Notes: generated by a model not told the origin, from the letters alone. Positions 43,894 to 53,036 are shown, counted from the first letter of the stretch. The stretch: DNA of 64,000 nt from Bacillota bacterium (GCA_029907475.1 JARYLU010000015.1:1-64000); one strand, 5' to 3'. A program made the numbers and translations.

Positions 43894-44726
43894 AAGACTT
43901 ACAGTTCCGGTACCACGATGGGACCTCTGCTCTACGGGGTATTTCGTTAAAGATTAACCAGGGGGAAAAAGTTGCAATTTTAGGGCCTAATGGAGCAGGG
44001 AAGTCCACTTTGCTCCTTCACTTAAACGGGATTTATCATGCCCAGCAGGGAGTGGTCCGGGTAGCAGGCGAGAAAATCACCCGCGCTAACGAAAACTGGG
44101 TGCGCGGGAAGGTGGGTCTTGTATTTCAGGATCCTGACGATCAGGTGTTTTCGCCTACCGTCTGGGATGATGTTGCTTTTGGTCCTTTAAACCAGGGGCT
44201 GGATCGAAACACAATCGAGAAGCGTGTCATGGAAGCCCTTCAAGCTGTTGGAATGTGGGATTTACGCTCCAAGGCCCCCCACCATTTGAGTTACGGCCAA
44301 AAAAAGCGTGTCGCGATCGCGGGAATCCTCGCCATGAATCCCGAGATTATTATCCTTGATGAACCTACCGCTTTTCTTGATCCTGCAGGGCAGAAAGCGC
44401 TTTTTGAGATTTTAGAAAGGCTTCATTCAAACGGGAAGACGATCATTACCGCGACCCATGACGTGGACCTTGCAGCCGAATGGGCTACTTCAGTAATTTT
44501 TCTTAAAGATGGAAAATTACTGGCCCAAGGTGATACCGGCCTTTTAGTCCGGGATTCCCTGGTCCAGGCGGCAGGTTTAAGATTTCCTCTTGTGAGCCAG
44601 GTATTCCAGCGGGTTTCTGCCCTGGTTGTCCGCCCTCTCCCCAGGACGGTAGCGGAGGGAGCACATTTAATAACCCATTTGATCGGAGCGAAAGAAAAAA
44701 CGCGCGGATTTAACATAATTTCTTAA
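43872..44726 (+). CDS. cbiO: ECF transporter ATP-binding protein (CbiO-type)
   Basis: An ABC ATPase of about 284 residues with Walker A GPNGAGKST, Q-loop VFQDPDDQVFSPTVWDD, signature LSYGQKKRVAIAG, Walker B IIILDEPTAFLDP and H-switch ATHD. It powers the adjacent CbiQ. The C-terminal 50 residues lie outside the ABC fold. ATG 43872, 6 bases after GGGAGG, is better than GTG 43866. Confidence 0.92.
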   Translation: MAVLIEVEDLQFRYHDGTSALRGISLKINQGEKVAILGPNGAGKSTLLLHLNGIYHAQQGVVRVAGEKITRANENWVRGKVGLVFQDPDDQVFSPTVWDDVAFGPLNQGLDRNTIEKRVMEALQAVGMWDLRSKAPHHLSYGQKKRVAIAGILAMNPEIIILDEPTAFLDPAGQKALFEILERLHSNGKTIITATHDVDLAAEWATSVIFLKDGKLLAQGDTGLLVRDSLVQAAGLRFPLVSQVFQRVSALVVRPLPRTVAEGAHLITHLIGAKEKTRGFNIIS

Positions 44727-44749
44727 GGTGACTTTTCGGGTAGGTTTTC

Positions 44750-44778
44750 TTGACACCCCAGGGCTCCCTTGGTATAAT
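44750..44778 (+). promoter_or_regulatory. Consensus sigma-A promoter of the polyamine genes
   Basis: TTGACA (44750-44755), 17-base spacer, TATAAT (44773-44778): a perfect match. Confidence 0.9.
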
Positions 44779-44819
44779 CTGTCTAGTTTGCATTCATGAT
44801 TTAGAGGAAGGGTCAGAGG

Positions 44820-45278
44820 ATGTTGCCAGTACCAACTCGTTATACCCTGGTTGCTGCGGCTGCGGAGGGGAAACAAGAGCTGAATGCTTTTGACCAGGCG
44901 CTTCTCAAGGCTGGTGTTGGAAATGTAAATTTACTTCGCGTAAGCAGTATTTTGCCTCCAGGCACCGGATTTACCCCGGCGTTGGTTATACCTCCCGGTT
45001 CCCTGGTTCCGATTGCTTACGGTTCTCTGGTAAGCGAGGAGAAGGATGCGCTAATTGCTGCCGCTGTTGCCGTAGGAGTTGGGGTTAAAGATTTCGGGGT
45101 CATTATGGAGTTTGCCGGTTACTGCGGGAAAAAGGATGCTGAGGCGCGGGTAGAAGAGATGGTTGAAGAGGCTTTTGCATACCGCGGGATGAAGCTCCAC
45201 GAAATTAAAGTGATCGGAGTCGAACACAGAGTTATTCGTTGTGGGTGCGTTTTTGCAGGCGTCCCTCTCTGGTACTAG
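44820..45278 (+). CDS. pdaD: Pyruvoyl-dependent arginine decarboxylase
   Basis: A 152-residue proenzyme. The self-cleavage site lies in LLRVSSILPPG, where the second Ser becomes the pyruvoyl group that decarboxylates arginine to agmatine. Other family motifs are GSLVPIAYG and GVIMEFAGYC. The next genes encode spermidine synthase and agmatinase, making a compact polyamine pathway behind a consensus promoter. ATG 44820 follows GAGGAAGGG. Confidence 0.92.
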   Translation: MLPVPTRYTLVAAAAEGKQELNAFDQALLKAGVGNVNLLRVSSILPPGTGFTPALVIPPGSLVPIAYGSLVSEEKDALIAAAVAVGVGVKDFGVIMEFAGYCGKKDAEARVEEMVEEAFAYRGMKLHEIKVIGVEHRVIRCGCVFAGVPLWY

Positions 45279-45383
45279 TTTTTTAAACTTTTTAGCCCGG
45301 GGAACAATTAAGCGTTAAAAGGATGAGGATTAATCCAAAATAAAACGAGTTTTAACTGAAATAAGGAGCGCGAAAAGTCAGCA

Positions 45384-46226
45384 ATGGAATTGTGGTTTAC
45401 CGAAAGGCAAAAACCCGGTGTCGGAATCACGTGCAAAGTGCGACGTACCCTTCACCGCGAAATTACACCTTTTCAGGAAATCGCCGTCCTGGATACCGAG
45501 CAATTTGGGCGGATGCTGGTTCTTGACGGAATGATCCAAACGACGATTTTTGATGAGTTCGTTTACCACGAAATGTTAGCCCATGTTCCCCTCTATACTC
45601 ATCCCGCGCCCAGAGATATTCTCATTATTGGAGGTGGAGATGGGGGGACGGCGCGGGAAGTTTTGCGCCACTCCCAGGTAGAAAAAATTACCCTCGTCGA
45701 GATCGATCGCCGGGTTGTGGAAATATGTTGCCATTTCTTGCCGGAGCTGGCCTGCTCTTTCGACCACCCCAAGGTTGAGGTATATTTTGAAGACGGCGTA
45801 GAGTATGTTCGGAAAAAGAAAGCGAGTTATGACGTTATTTTGGTGGATTCTCCAGAACCTGTAGGCCAGGCCGCCCGCTTGTTCAGTTCGGATTTTTACG
45901 AGGCTATTTACCAGGCTCTCCGGCCAGATGGTCTTTTCGTTGCCCAAACAGAATCGCCATTTTTTAATGATGATTTAATTACTCAAGTCTACCGGGAGAT
46001 CCATCGCATTTTTCCGGTTGCAAAGCTTTATTTAGCCGTTGTACCTACCTATCCGAGTGGACTTTGGAGTTTTATGCTGGGGTCTAAAAGGTTTGACCCT
46101 GAAGCGATTTCCAGGAACTATGCTTTTTCTCAAATATTCCGCTATTATACTCCTGAAATTCACCAGGCTGCTTTTAAATTGCCGCATTTTGTCAAGACCC
46201 TTCTCCCTCAGGGGGTAAAATCTTGA
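45384..46226 (+). CDS. speE: Spermidine synthase (polyamine aminopropyltransferase)
   Basis: The 280-residue enzyme transfers aminopropyl from decarboxylated SAM to putrescine or agmatine. Motifs: LVLDGMIQTT, the SAM-binding IIGGGDGGTAREVLRH, LVEIDRRVV and the catalytic aspartate in LVDSPEPVG. It stands between pdaD and speB and overlaps speB by 4 bases. With agmatine made by pdaD it could make aminopropylagmatine, as in thermophiles, but sequence alone does not settle the acceptor. Confidence 0.93.
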   Translation: MELWFTERQKPGVGITCKVRRTLHREITPFQEIAVLDTEQFGRMLVLDGMIQTTIFDEFVYHEMLAHVPLYTHPAPRDILIIGGGDGGTAREVLRHSQVEKITLVEIDRRVVEICCHFLPELACSFDHPKVEVYFEDGVEYVRKKKASYDVILVDSPEPVGQAARLFSSDFYEAIYQALRPDGLFVAQTESPFFNDDLITQVYREIHRIFPVAKLYLAVVPTYPSGLWSFMLGSKRFDPEAISRNYAFSQIFRYYTPEIHQAAFKLPHFVKTLLPQGVKS

Positions 46227-47095
46227 AATTGTTCAACCTCTGCACACGGGGAATCTACTTTCTTGGAGCTCAGGATTCTTACGAAAAGGCGAAAATTGTT
46301 TTGATCGGAATACCCCTTGAACTGACGGCTAGCTTTCGCCCGGGTGCCCGCGATGGGCCTCAGGCGATTCGCAGTGCTTCCCAGGGGCTGGAAGCTTATA
46401 GTCCTTATCTTAACCGGGAACTTGGTGAGTGCAATTTTTACGATGGGGGCGATTTGGTTTTACCGTTCGGTAATCTTGGAATCTCTTTCAAAAGGATCGA
46501 GCAAATTTGCCGCGTCCTCGTAGAGGATGACAAGCTCCCTTTCTTCTTGGGCGGCGAACACCTTCTTAGTTTCCCGGTTATTAAGGTCCTCGCAGAGTTT
46601 TATCCAAATCTTGCCGTTTTACATTTCGACGCCCATGCCGATCTTCGTGATGATTACCTTGGTGAAAATTATTCCCATGCTACAGTGATCAGAAGGATTT
46701 GTGAGGTAGTAGGGAGCCAGGCTGTTTTTCAGTTCGGAATTCGCTCGGGGACAAAAGAAGAGTTTATTTACGGCCGTTCTTTTACTAATTTCTATCCATT
46801 TACCTTGAGCGAAGCCCTGGAGGCCTGTCGTCCCCACTTAACAGGGCGCCCTCTTTACGTGACACTGGACATTGATTTAGTCGATCCGGCTTACGCACCG
46901 GGCACCGGTACTCCTGAACCGGGAGGATTCACGCCCCAGGAAGCTTTTTATATTTTCGACATCCTTCAGGGCCTTCACGTGGTTGGCTGCGATTTTGTTG
47001 AATTGGCACCACCTTATGATCCCAGCGGAATTACCTCTTTGCTTGCTGCAAAATTAGTTCGAGAAGGGCTACTGGCATTCTCTCGCAATCTTTAA
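46223..47095 (+). CDS. speB: Agmatinase (ureohydrolase)
   Basis: The 290-residue protein has the Mn2-binding motifs of the arginase/agmatinase family: GGEHLLSFP, HFDAHADLRDDY and LDIDLVDPAYAPGTGTPEPGG. It converts agmatine to putrescine and urea, or acts on aminopropylagmatine. TTG 46223 overlaps the speE stop. Context with pdaD and speE makes agmatinase much more likely than arginase or formiminoglutamase. Confidence 0.92.
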   Translation: MKLFNLCTRGIYFLGAQDSYEKAKIVLIGIPLELTASFRPGARDGPQAIRSASQGLEAYSPYLNRELGECNFYDGGDLVLPFGNLGISFKRIEQICRVLVEDDKLPFFLGGEHLLSFPVIKVLAEFYPNLAVLHFDAHADLRDDYLGENYSHATVIRRICEVVGSQAVFQFGIRSGTKEEFIYGRSFTNFYPFTLSEALEACRPHLTGRPLYVTLDIDLVDPAYAPGTGTPEPGGFTPQEAFYIFDILQGLHVVGCDFVELAPPYDPSGITSLLAAKLVREGLLAFSRNL

Positions 47096-47220
47096 GCGTC
47101 CAGCTAAATGATCCCTGCAGGAAAAACGCTTTTTCGAGAGAATTAGGATCAAGATGGTTGATGAAAGCGCAGGTCGAGGATGAATCTTTTTGAAAAGGGA
47201 TAAAAAGGGGGATTCCAAGG

Positions 47221-47451
47221 ATGTGTGAATGTTGTACGCCAAAAGAGCATCTGGGGCATCTTCATCTGAACGGAGTTGCAGAAAAAGGGTGGGATGACCT
47301 CAACGAAATCTTGCAAGGACTGCCCGGTGTTTTTCGGGCCGTACCTGCAGATCATGGCGATGCCGAAGCAGTGATTCTCTTTGACAACCGCGTGATTTCT
47401 GCCGAACGCTTGAAAAGCACGCTGAATGATAGGGGATTTCAGGCTTTGTAA
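47221..47451 (+). CDS. Small HMA-like protein
   Basis: A 76-residue protein with an N-terminal CECC cluster and a His-rich stretch (HLGHLHLNG), followed by a ferredoxin-like beta-alpha-beta pattern (AVPADHGDAEAVILFD, LKSTLNDRGFQAL) resembling heavy-metal-associated domains, though the normal CXXC is displaced to the start. A metal chaperone or sensor is possible. AGGGGG lies before ATG 47221 at a moderate distance. Confidence 0.6.
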   Translation: MCECCTPKEHLGHLHLNGVAEKGWDDLNEILQGLPGVFRAVPADHGDAEAVILFDNRVISAERLKSTLNDRGFQAL

Positions 47452-47478
47452 TTGTTTCTCAGGCCTGGCTCACCTGTG

Positions 47479-47507
47479 TTGACTTGAGAAAAAAGGGATG
47501 CTATAAT
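47479..47507 (+). promoter_or_regulatory. Sigma-A promoter of the tRNA cluster
   Basis: TTGACT (47479-47484), 17-base spacer, TATAAT (47502-47507). Confidence 0.85.
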
Positions 47508-47552
47508 AAAACTGCTCTTGAGCAGAGGGTTGCGAAAGAGCGTGGGATTAAC

Positions 47553-47628
47553 GGGCGATTAGCTCAGCTGGGAGAGCACCTGCCTTACAAGCAGGGGGTC
47601 GGCAGTTCGAGCCTGTCATCGCCCACCA
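47553..47628 (+). tRNA. tRNA-Val (anticodon TAC)
   Basis: The acceptor GGGCGAT pairs with ATCGCCC. The anticodon loop CTTACAA shows TAC. GTTCGAG T-loop and an encoded CCA at 47626-47628. First of six tandem tRNA genes. Confidence 0.96.
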
Positions 47629-47664
47629 TTAGAGCATGGTGGCCGGCAGATGCCGGAAAACCGC

Positions 47665-47741
47665 GGAGCTGTAGTGTAGTGGTTTAACACGCCGGCCTGT
47701 CAAGCCGGAGATCGCGGGTTCGAGTCCCGTCAGCTCCGCCA
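47665..47741 (+). tRNA. tRNA-Asp (anticodon GTC)
   Basis: The acceptor GGAGCTG pairs with CAGCTCC, discriminator G, encoded CCA. Anticodon loop CTGTCAA. Confidence 0.96.
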
Positions 47742-47779
47742 TTACTGAAATATAAAGTAAAATATAAAGTAAAGGTTGT

Positions 47780-47855
<76 letters not shown>

Positions 47856-47869
47856 TTTGAGAACTATGG

Positions 47870-47944
47870 GCGGAAGTAGCTCAGTGGTAGAGCATCGCCT
47901 TGCCAAGGCGAGGGCCGCGGGTTCAAATCCCGTCTTCCGCTCCA
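47870..47944 (+). tRNA. tRNA-Gly (anticodon GCC)
   Basis: The acceptor GCGGAAG pairs with CTTCCGC, discriminator T, encoded CCA. Anticodon loop TTGCCAA. Confidence 0.96.
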
Positions 47945-47964
47945 TTTTTATAAAAGTTTTACGA

Positions 47965-48039
47965 GGGCAAGTGGCGAAGGGGTAACGCTGCGGACTGCAA
48001 ATCCGCCATGCGCCGGTTCGAATCCGGCCTTGCCCTCCA
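47965..48039 (+). tRNA. tRNA-Cys (anticodon GCA)
   Basis: The acceptor GGGCAAG pairs with CTTGCCC, discriminator T, encoded CCA. Anticodon loop CTGCAAA. Confidence 0.96.
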
Positions 48040-48114
48040 TTTTTCTGTTTTCAATTCCTTTTGTTTAAATCCCGATTCCCAGATAATTTTGCTCATGGGA
48101 AGGCGGGATGACTT

Positions 48115-48203
48115 GCCGGGGTGGCGGAACTGGCAGACGCACGGGACTTAAAATCCCGGGGACCGGCAGGTCCGTGCGGGTTCGAGTCCCGCCCCCGGCA
48201 CCA
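48115..48203 (+). tRNA. tRNA-Leu (anticodon TAA)
   Basis: The acceptor GCCGGGG pairs with CCCCGGC. It has a long variable arm (class II), anticodon loop CTTAAAA and encoded CCA. Last of the cluster. Confidence 0.96.
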
Positions 48204-48295
48204 AAAACCTTGATGTCATGCGGCAATATGCTATCTCTTCAATTAAAGAGGATGGCGAGACGTCCTGCAGGGGAATCCCGGATCCCCTTTAAACA

Positions 48296-48327
48296 AGCAC
48301 TGCGTTTGAGGCAGTGTTTTTCTTTTT
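48296..48327 (+). terminator. Intrinsic terminator after the tRNA cluster
   Basis: CACTGC (48298-48303), loop, GCAGTG (48311-48316), then TTTTTCTTTTT. Confidence 0.9.
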
Positions 48328-48443
48328 GAATGCGCCCGGCAGGAAAATGGTGCATCCTGGCGAATAGTGCAGAAAATAGCAAGTTCCTGGAATTAGCAAT
48401 TTGATAGAGAAAAGAACTGACGGAAGGAGGTGCGTAAAAAACA

Positions 48444-48977
48444 ATGGCGAGAAAGAAAAAGAGGGGAATTGCTAATAACAATGTTAATGGCAACGGCGCC
48501 CAGGACTACCGCTACAAAGAGGTCAGGCGGAAAAATAACCCTGCAGTGGGGCTGGCCCTGTACGATAAAGCGGAGCGCGCTGCAACCCGCTACTCCTACG
48601 ATCCTCATCTTGATCCCCAGTTGATCTGGGCAGGAAAAACGGAGCGCACCTCCTTTGAGGTGGATGTCGTTTCCCTGCACATCCACGAGCGGATCTCCGC
48701 AAGGGTCATCGTCCGGGCCCTGAAAAAGCCGGGATACATCCAGCCTTCGCTTTTTGCCGACCCGGCTCTTCCGCTGGAGCAGGAAATAGATTTTTACCGG
48801 CACGAGGTAGATTGGGCCAACCGCCTTGTTTTGGGGGACAGCCTTCTGGTGATGAATTCCCTTTTGGTGCGGGAAGGTATGGCCGGCAAGGTTCAGATGA
48901 TTTACATTGACCCCCCTTACGGAATAAAATACGCCTCCAACTTTCAACCGGCCTCTAAAGAGATGGCGGGAAAATGA
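48444..48977 (+). pseudogene. Truncated type III DNA methyltransferase (Mod) gene
   Basis: The 177-residue frame matches the N-terminal part of adenine-specific Mod subunits: LVLGDSLLVMNSL, then the catalytic motif IV YIDPPYGIKYASNFQP, and stops soon after. Full Mod proteins have roughly 600-900 residues with a target-recognition region and the SAM-binding FXGXG motif, all missing here. AAGGAGG precedes ATG 48444, so a short protein may still be made. It is followed directly by pieces of the Res subunit, so one deletion removed the centre of the locus. Confidence 0.8.
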
Positions 48978-48996
48978 TTACCGGGGGGCTACGCCG

Positions 48997-49805
48997 GTGA
49001 CCAGGGAGCTTTTGCGCTACTGGACCAAAGGCGAGCGGGAGTATCCCCTTTTTTTCTGCCAGCGGGAGGCGGCAGAAACCATCATCTGGCTTGTGGAGGC
49101 ACCTCCTGCCGAAAGGGGATAGTTATCCCCCAGGATTTGCCTGACGATCCAGAAAGCCTGGTAAAAGGCTACCTGCCGCTTAAACGCTACGCCTGCAAGA
49201 TGGCCACCGGCAGCGGCAAAACCGTAGCGATGGCCATGCTCATCGCCTGGTCGGTGCTCAACAAGATTGCCTACCGCAACGATAAGCGCTTTTCTGATGC
49301 GGTTTTGGTGGTCTGCCCGAACCTTACGGTAAAGGAGCGCCTGCCCATCATTGAGCGCTACCGTTCCATGGGTTCCACCGGGGAAGTCTTGTTCCGCACC
49401 AAACGCCAGTGCTTTGGCACCACCAAGAGCCACATCAGCCACGTAGTGGCTGACAGCCCGGTCTGGGAACATTCAGTGGCTTACCAGCTGGAGCGGTTGC
49501 TTTGCGTGTACGCCTACGCCAAAAACGATCACCTGGATTTCGTCATCCCGTATCAATATGAAGGGATTAGCCACGATTACCGGCCGGATTTTCTGGTGCG
49601 GTTAAAAAGGGTGGATGGCTCTGAGCTGAGGCTGATTTTAGAAGTCAAGGGCTTCGAGACCGAAAAGGACAGGGCCAAGGAGGTAGCCGCCCGGCGCTGG
49701 GTGAAAGCTGTCAATCATGATGGGCAGTTCGGGAAGTGGGCTTATTTGATCTGCAAGGAACCGGCAAGTCTGAAAGAGGAACTCTCAAATCTGCTGCCTG
49801 GTTGA
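48997..49805 (+). pseudogene. Broken type III restriction (Res) helicase-nuclease gene
   Basis: A first piece from GTG 48997 to TAG 49122 (LLRYWTKGEREYPLFFCQRE) is the N-terminal helicase region. The reading continues in another frame (IVIPQDLPDDPESLV), so a one-base shift sits in or near the G-run at 49115-49118. The second piece holds Walker A MATGSGKTVAMAM and VVCPNLTVKERL. It then jumps to the C-terminal nuclease segment (HDYRPDFLVRL, LILEVKGFE) without the intervening helicase motifs. The Res parent is about 900 or more residues. The enzyme is inactive through both frameshift and internal deletion. Confidence 0.8.
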
Positions 49806-49879
49806 ACGAAACCTTTCCCCTTGAACCTGAAACTGTTTCCAACTTAAAAACTCCACCCTCACGGGAATCAGGATTTTAT

Positions 49880-50026
49880 TTATTTTCTGGGTGCCATCAC
49901 TTTTTTATCACTGATTCCGCACAATTTCATTTCCTTGATATCTTTGACGTCCAGCCCCTGGGAGCGAAGAAGGGCCAGAGTGGAGGGGAAGATGTTCTCG
50001 TCAGCCAGGTAGCGGAGCCCGCTCAA
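49880..50026 (-). pseudogene. Truncated DUF5615 PIN-like toxin
   Basis: TTG 50026 overlaps the stop of the upstream DUF433 gene. The 48-residue product starts LSGLRYLADENIFPSTLALL, the typical beginning of DUF5615 PIN-like proteins (RFLADENIP...), including the first acidic residue. Family members have about 110 residues; this one stops after ISDKKVMAPRK, losing the remaining PIN acidic residues. It is probably inactive. Confidence 0.65.
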
Positions 50027-50262
50027 GGGCCGGTGGCCTCCTGGGGGAGGGGCTGCGTCTGTTCGGCGGCGAGCCAGGCGGCGTAGGCAAGGCTTTGCCT
50101 GATGTCTTCCTCCTCCAGCTCAGGGTAGGCCTTGAGAACGGCCCGGGTGTCCATGCCTGAGGCCAGGAGCCTCAGGACGAAGGCCACTGTGATCCGCATG
50201 CCGCGGATAGTGGGCTGCCCCATGCAGACTTCAGGATCGATCTTGATACGGTCGAGCTTCAC
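50023..50262 (-). CDS. DUF433 family antitoxin-like protein
   Basis: A 79-residue protein with the DUF433 pattern: RIKIDPEVCMGQPTIRGMRITV and LKAYPELEEEDIRQSLAYAAWLA. DUF433 proteins are small helix-turn-helix-like partners usually encoded just before a PIN-like DUF5615 toxin, which is the case here though the toxin is cut short. GTG 50262 has AAGGAG upstream. Confidence 0.85.
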   Translation of the reverse strand: MKLDRIKIDPEVCMGQPTIRGMRITVAFVLRLLASGMDTRAVLKAYPELEEEDIRQSLAYAAWLAAEQTQPLPQEATGP

Positions 50263-50526
50263 CGGAGAAGTCTCCTTCCGGTTCTCTCAGTTCTCCGCCG
50301 CGCCGGAGCCTTAAAGGCTCCCGGGCTCCGGCGGGTCGGGTTCCCCAGTGGTTACATTATACCACGCCGGTAGGCAGCCTGACCAGGGCGCTGCTGGAGA
50401 TTCGACAGTTTCTGCACAATTTGGGGCCGCGGCACCAACTTCTTTGCCCTGTGCAGGAAAAGCGTCCCCGGTAATGAAATTAAGTCTTAACGCGAGACTG
50501 TGCGAATTGGGGGTATTTGAAAGGAA

Positions 50527-51699
50527 GTGTCTCAAGGAAGCGAAATTCAGGAAGAAAATGTCCACGATGCCTTAAAAAAACTGTACAACTCCTTCGACGA
50601 GATCCTCGCCCGCCTCACCGAGCGCGAGCAGCAACTGCGAACCGACCTCGAAGACTTAAAAGAAAGGGAGGCGGCCCTCAGTGCCTCCTATGCGCAGGAG
50701 TACATGCGGAGGGAACGGCTCCAGGAGATCGTCAAGCTCACCGAGATCCTCCACAACATGACCAGTGAAGAGGAGATCTGCAAAGCAGCCGCGAGGTTTC
50801 TTCACAAAATATATCCCAACACAGCAGTGCGCTTGCTCTGCGCTTCGAGTAGCAGGACAAAGATGGCAGTGGCAGGGAGGTCTGGGGGCCACGGTGTTGT
50901 TCCCGAAACCTGCTGCATCGCGCCTCTCGAGTGCCTGGCTGTGAGAATGAGCAAGCCGGTGGTTAGCTTCACCCGCGAGGAAGGGATCTTCTGCCGCCTG
51001 CTGGGTTCTTGTGAAGAAGCCTTAGGTCACATCTGCATACCCCTGTTCTCCGAAGGAACCGCCTTCGGATGCCTGAGTTTGATCATCACGCAACTCGAGG
51101 GGTCCGTTTTGGATTCAGAAGAGATCGAGATCATCAGCCTCTTTGCTCACCATGTGGGGCTTGCCGTCAGCAACAGGCGCCTGCTCAGGTTCGCCGTGAG
51201 GGAATCCTTCACGGACCAGCTCACAGGACTCCCCAACCGCCGCTACGCCATGGAGATGCTGAACAGGGAAGTGGAGCGCGCTGCGCGCTACGGCGGGAAC
51301 TTCTGTGTGGTTATAGTGGACATCGACAACTTTAAAGTCGTCAACGACACCTACGGACACAACGAAGGGGACCGCGTCCTGATTCTGCTTGCCGAGACGG
51401 CGCGGCGCTGCCTCAGGAAAACCGACATCGCGGCGAGGTTCGGGGGAGAAGAGTTCCTTTTCATTTTCCCCGAGACCACGCTGGAAGGCTGCCTGAAAGT
51501 TGTGGAACGCTTCCGGGCAAGCTTCTGCGAAGCCACCATGTCGGGCATTCTGAAAGCCGGCGGGATTACGGTAAGCGCAGGAGTAGCCCGGTACCCTGAA
51601 GACGGAAGGACCTCACTCGCGCTTCTGGAGGTCGCCGACCGCTGCCTTTACATGGCTAAAGCGAACGGGCGCGACCGGGCCGTCTGGTCGGACGCCTGA
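50527..51699 (+). CDS. GAF-GGDEF diguanylate cyclase
   Basis: The 390-residue soluble protein has an N-terminal coiled coil (about 15-65), a GAF-type sensor (about 75-220) and a GGDEF domain (about 225-385) with intact GGEEF and an I-site RKTD five residues upstream. It should synthesise c-di-GMP when the GAF ligand is bound. GTG 50527 has AAAGGA upstream. Base composition and codon use are much more GC-rich than the genes before 48 kb, as for the whole stretch to 55.2 kb. Confidence 0.9.
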   Translation: MSQGSEIQEENVHDALKKLYNSFDEILARLTEREQQLRTDLEDLKEREAALSASYAQEYMRRERLQEIVKLTEILHNMTSEEEICKAAARFLHKIYPNTAVRLLCASSSRTKMAVAGRSGGHGVVPETCCIAPLECLAVRMSKPVVSFTREEGIFCRLLGSCEEALGHICIPLFSEGTAFGCLSLIITQLEGSVLDSEEIEIISLFAHHVGLAVSNRRLLRFAVRESFTDQLTGLPNRRYAMEMLNREVERAARYGGNFCVVIVDIDNFKVVNDTYGHNEGDRVLILLAETARRCLRKTDIAARFGGEEFLFIFPETTLEGCLKVVERFRASFCEATMSGILKAGGITVSAGVARYPEDGRTSLALLEVADRCLYMAKANGRDRAVWSDA

Positions 51700-51706
51700 A
51701 GCCGGG

Positions 51707-52486
51707 TTAAGCTTGAGTTGCCTTCGAGAGATCGGCTCTGGCGCGCTCGAGGAGCTCCTCGCCATCCTGGCCGTGCTCAGGAAAAGCGGCAGGGGCAAAC
51801 TTCCAGGCTGCTCCTCTGTCTGCCGTCGCGATCCAGCTCTCGAGCTTCTGCATGACCACCTGCGCGCCGTTGAGGTCGGTCACCGGAAGCACAGCGACCA
51901 GGGACTTCTTGCTGAGCGGGAGCACGGCGTCGATCGTGCGCAGCTGCCTCTGGGCCTGCTCTGCCAGTTCCCTTACATCAGCGCCGGGCCCTCCTTCCCG
52001 GCGCCCCAGCACGATCGTCAGAGGAGTGCTCCCGCGCCGGGCGCGGTTGATCTCGAGCCTCATGACCTCGTAGAACCTCTCAAGGGGGGTTTTCTCCTCC
52101 TGCCCTTCCCTCCGGCCCGGACCGATGAGCTTCCTCACCCTCTGCATAAGCTGCTCTTGCTCGAAGGGCTTGCAGAGGTATTCCACCGCCCCGAGCCGGA
52201 TTGCCTCCCTTACCGCGGAGGAGGTGGAGCTCACGGTGAGCATCATTACCGGCACGTAGGCGTACTCCGGGAGGCCTTTGAGGGCCTCCAGGGTGCGGAG
52301 CCCGTCCATGCCGGGAAGATGGATGTCCATGATGATCAGGTCGAACGGCCTCTGGCGCAGCCTTATTTTCGCGAGCACTTCCTCCCCGCTCGCGAGTTCT
52401 GTCACTGCGTATCCTTCCTCCTCCAGCACCCTCTTCACCATGAGCCTGGTGAGGGAGGAGTCCTCAACAACAAGGATCTCCTTCAT
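51707..52486 (-). CDS. Response regulator with degenerate GGDEF-like output
   Basis: A 259-residue protein. The receiver domain (1-120) has the acidic pair VVEDSS, the phosphoacceptor Asp in LIIMDIHLPGMDG and Lys in YLCKPF. The C-terminal half (about 135-255) resembles a shrunken GGDEF domain (RFYEVMRLEINRARRGSTPL, DAVLPLS) but has no GGDEF or GGEEF motif, so it cannot make c-di-GMP. It may bind a partner or nucleotide. No histidine kinase is adjacent; its stop is 8 bases past the convergent cyclase gene stop. Confidence 0.85.
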   Translation of the reverse strand: MKEILVVEDSSLTRLMVKRVLEEEGYAVTELASGEEVLAKIRLRQRPFDLIIMDIHLPGMDGLRTLEALKGLPEYAYVPVMMLTVSSTSSAVREAIRLGAVEYLCKPFEQEQLMQRVRKLIGPGRREGQEEKTPLERFYEVMRLEINRARRGSTPLTIVLGRREGGPGADVRELAEQAQRQLRTIDAVLPLSKKSLVAVLPVTDLNGAQVVMQKLESWIATADRGAAWKFAPAAFPEHGQDGEELLERARADLSKATQA

Positions 52487-53036
52487 TGCAAGCTTTCACC
52501 TCGCGTGAATCATCCCTTTGCTTTCCATCCTTTGCCGGCAGTTTAACGGGAAATTGAAGCGTTGGCCTCGACATCCGCTTTACCGAACAAGGCCCTGCGA
52601 GGCTTGCTGTCCGGCAGGGCACGGGGCGCGGCAGAAGCCGGGGCGGCTTTAACAAAGGCCGGGGTAAATTGCCTCAAGGCTTGTTGTCTCCACCAGTCTC
52701 GCTTTTTTGTCGTAAAAGAAGATTCGGCGGAAGGAAGGAAAATCCTGCTTCTTTAAGCAAGAAAAAGGAAAGGGCCGCAAAAACCACCGGTTACTTCACC
52801 GTTGCTCTTGCTGAGCATTAGGATGACGCTCTCCCGCTGCCGCCTTCCGCCCGGCCAGGGCCGCCGGGTCCGCCAGGTGCTCGCGGGTGAGAGGAAAAAC
52901 GGCCTTCGCAGCGAATGAAACCAGTAGCGTCTGCGCGCTCGCAAGAGAGCCTTCTTTTACGAGAAAGGGTGGTGAAGCTTTGCGTTTGGGATTCGGCTTC
53001 AGATTCGACTTTCGGGGTGTTCCTCAGAAGACTGAA
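52487..53036. other. GC-rich intergenic region without a supported gene
   Basis: About 550 bases between the divergent response regulator and the sensor gene. Frames exist but have unnatural composition. Frame 52915-53175 runs through the G tract and encodes seven glycines. I see no riboswitch I can name. The region ends in the 21-base G tract. Confidence 0.4.

Noticed and set aside
51713-52546. 277-codon plus-strand frame opposite the response regulator
   Set aside because: Antisense to a clear receiver domain; long open antisense frames are common in GC-rich DNA.
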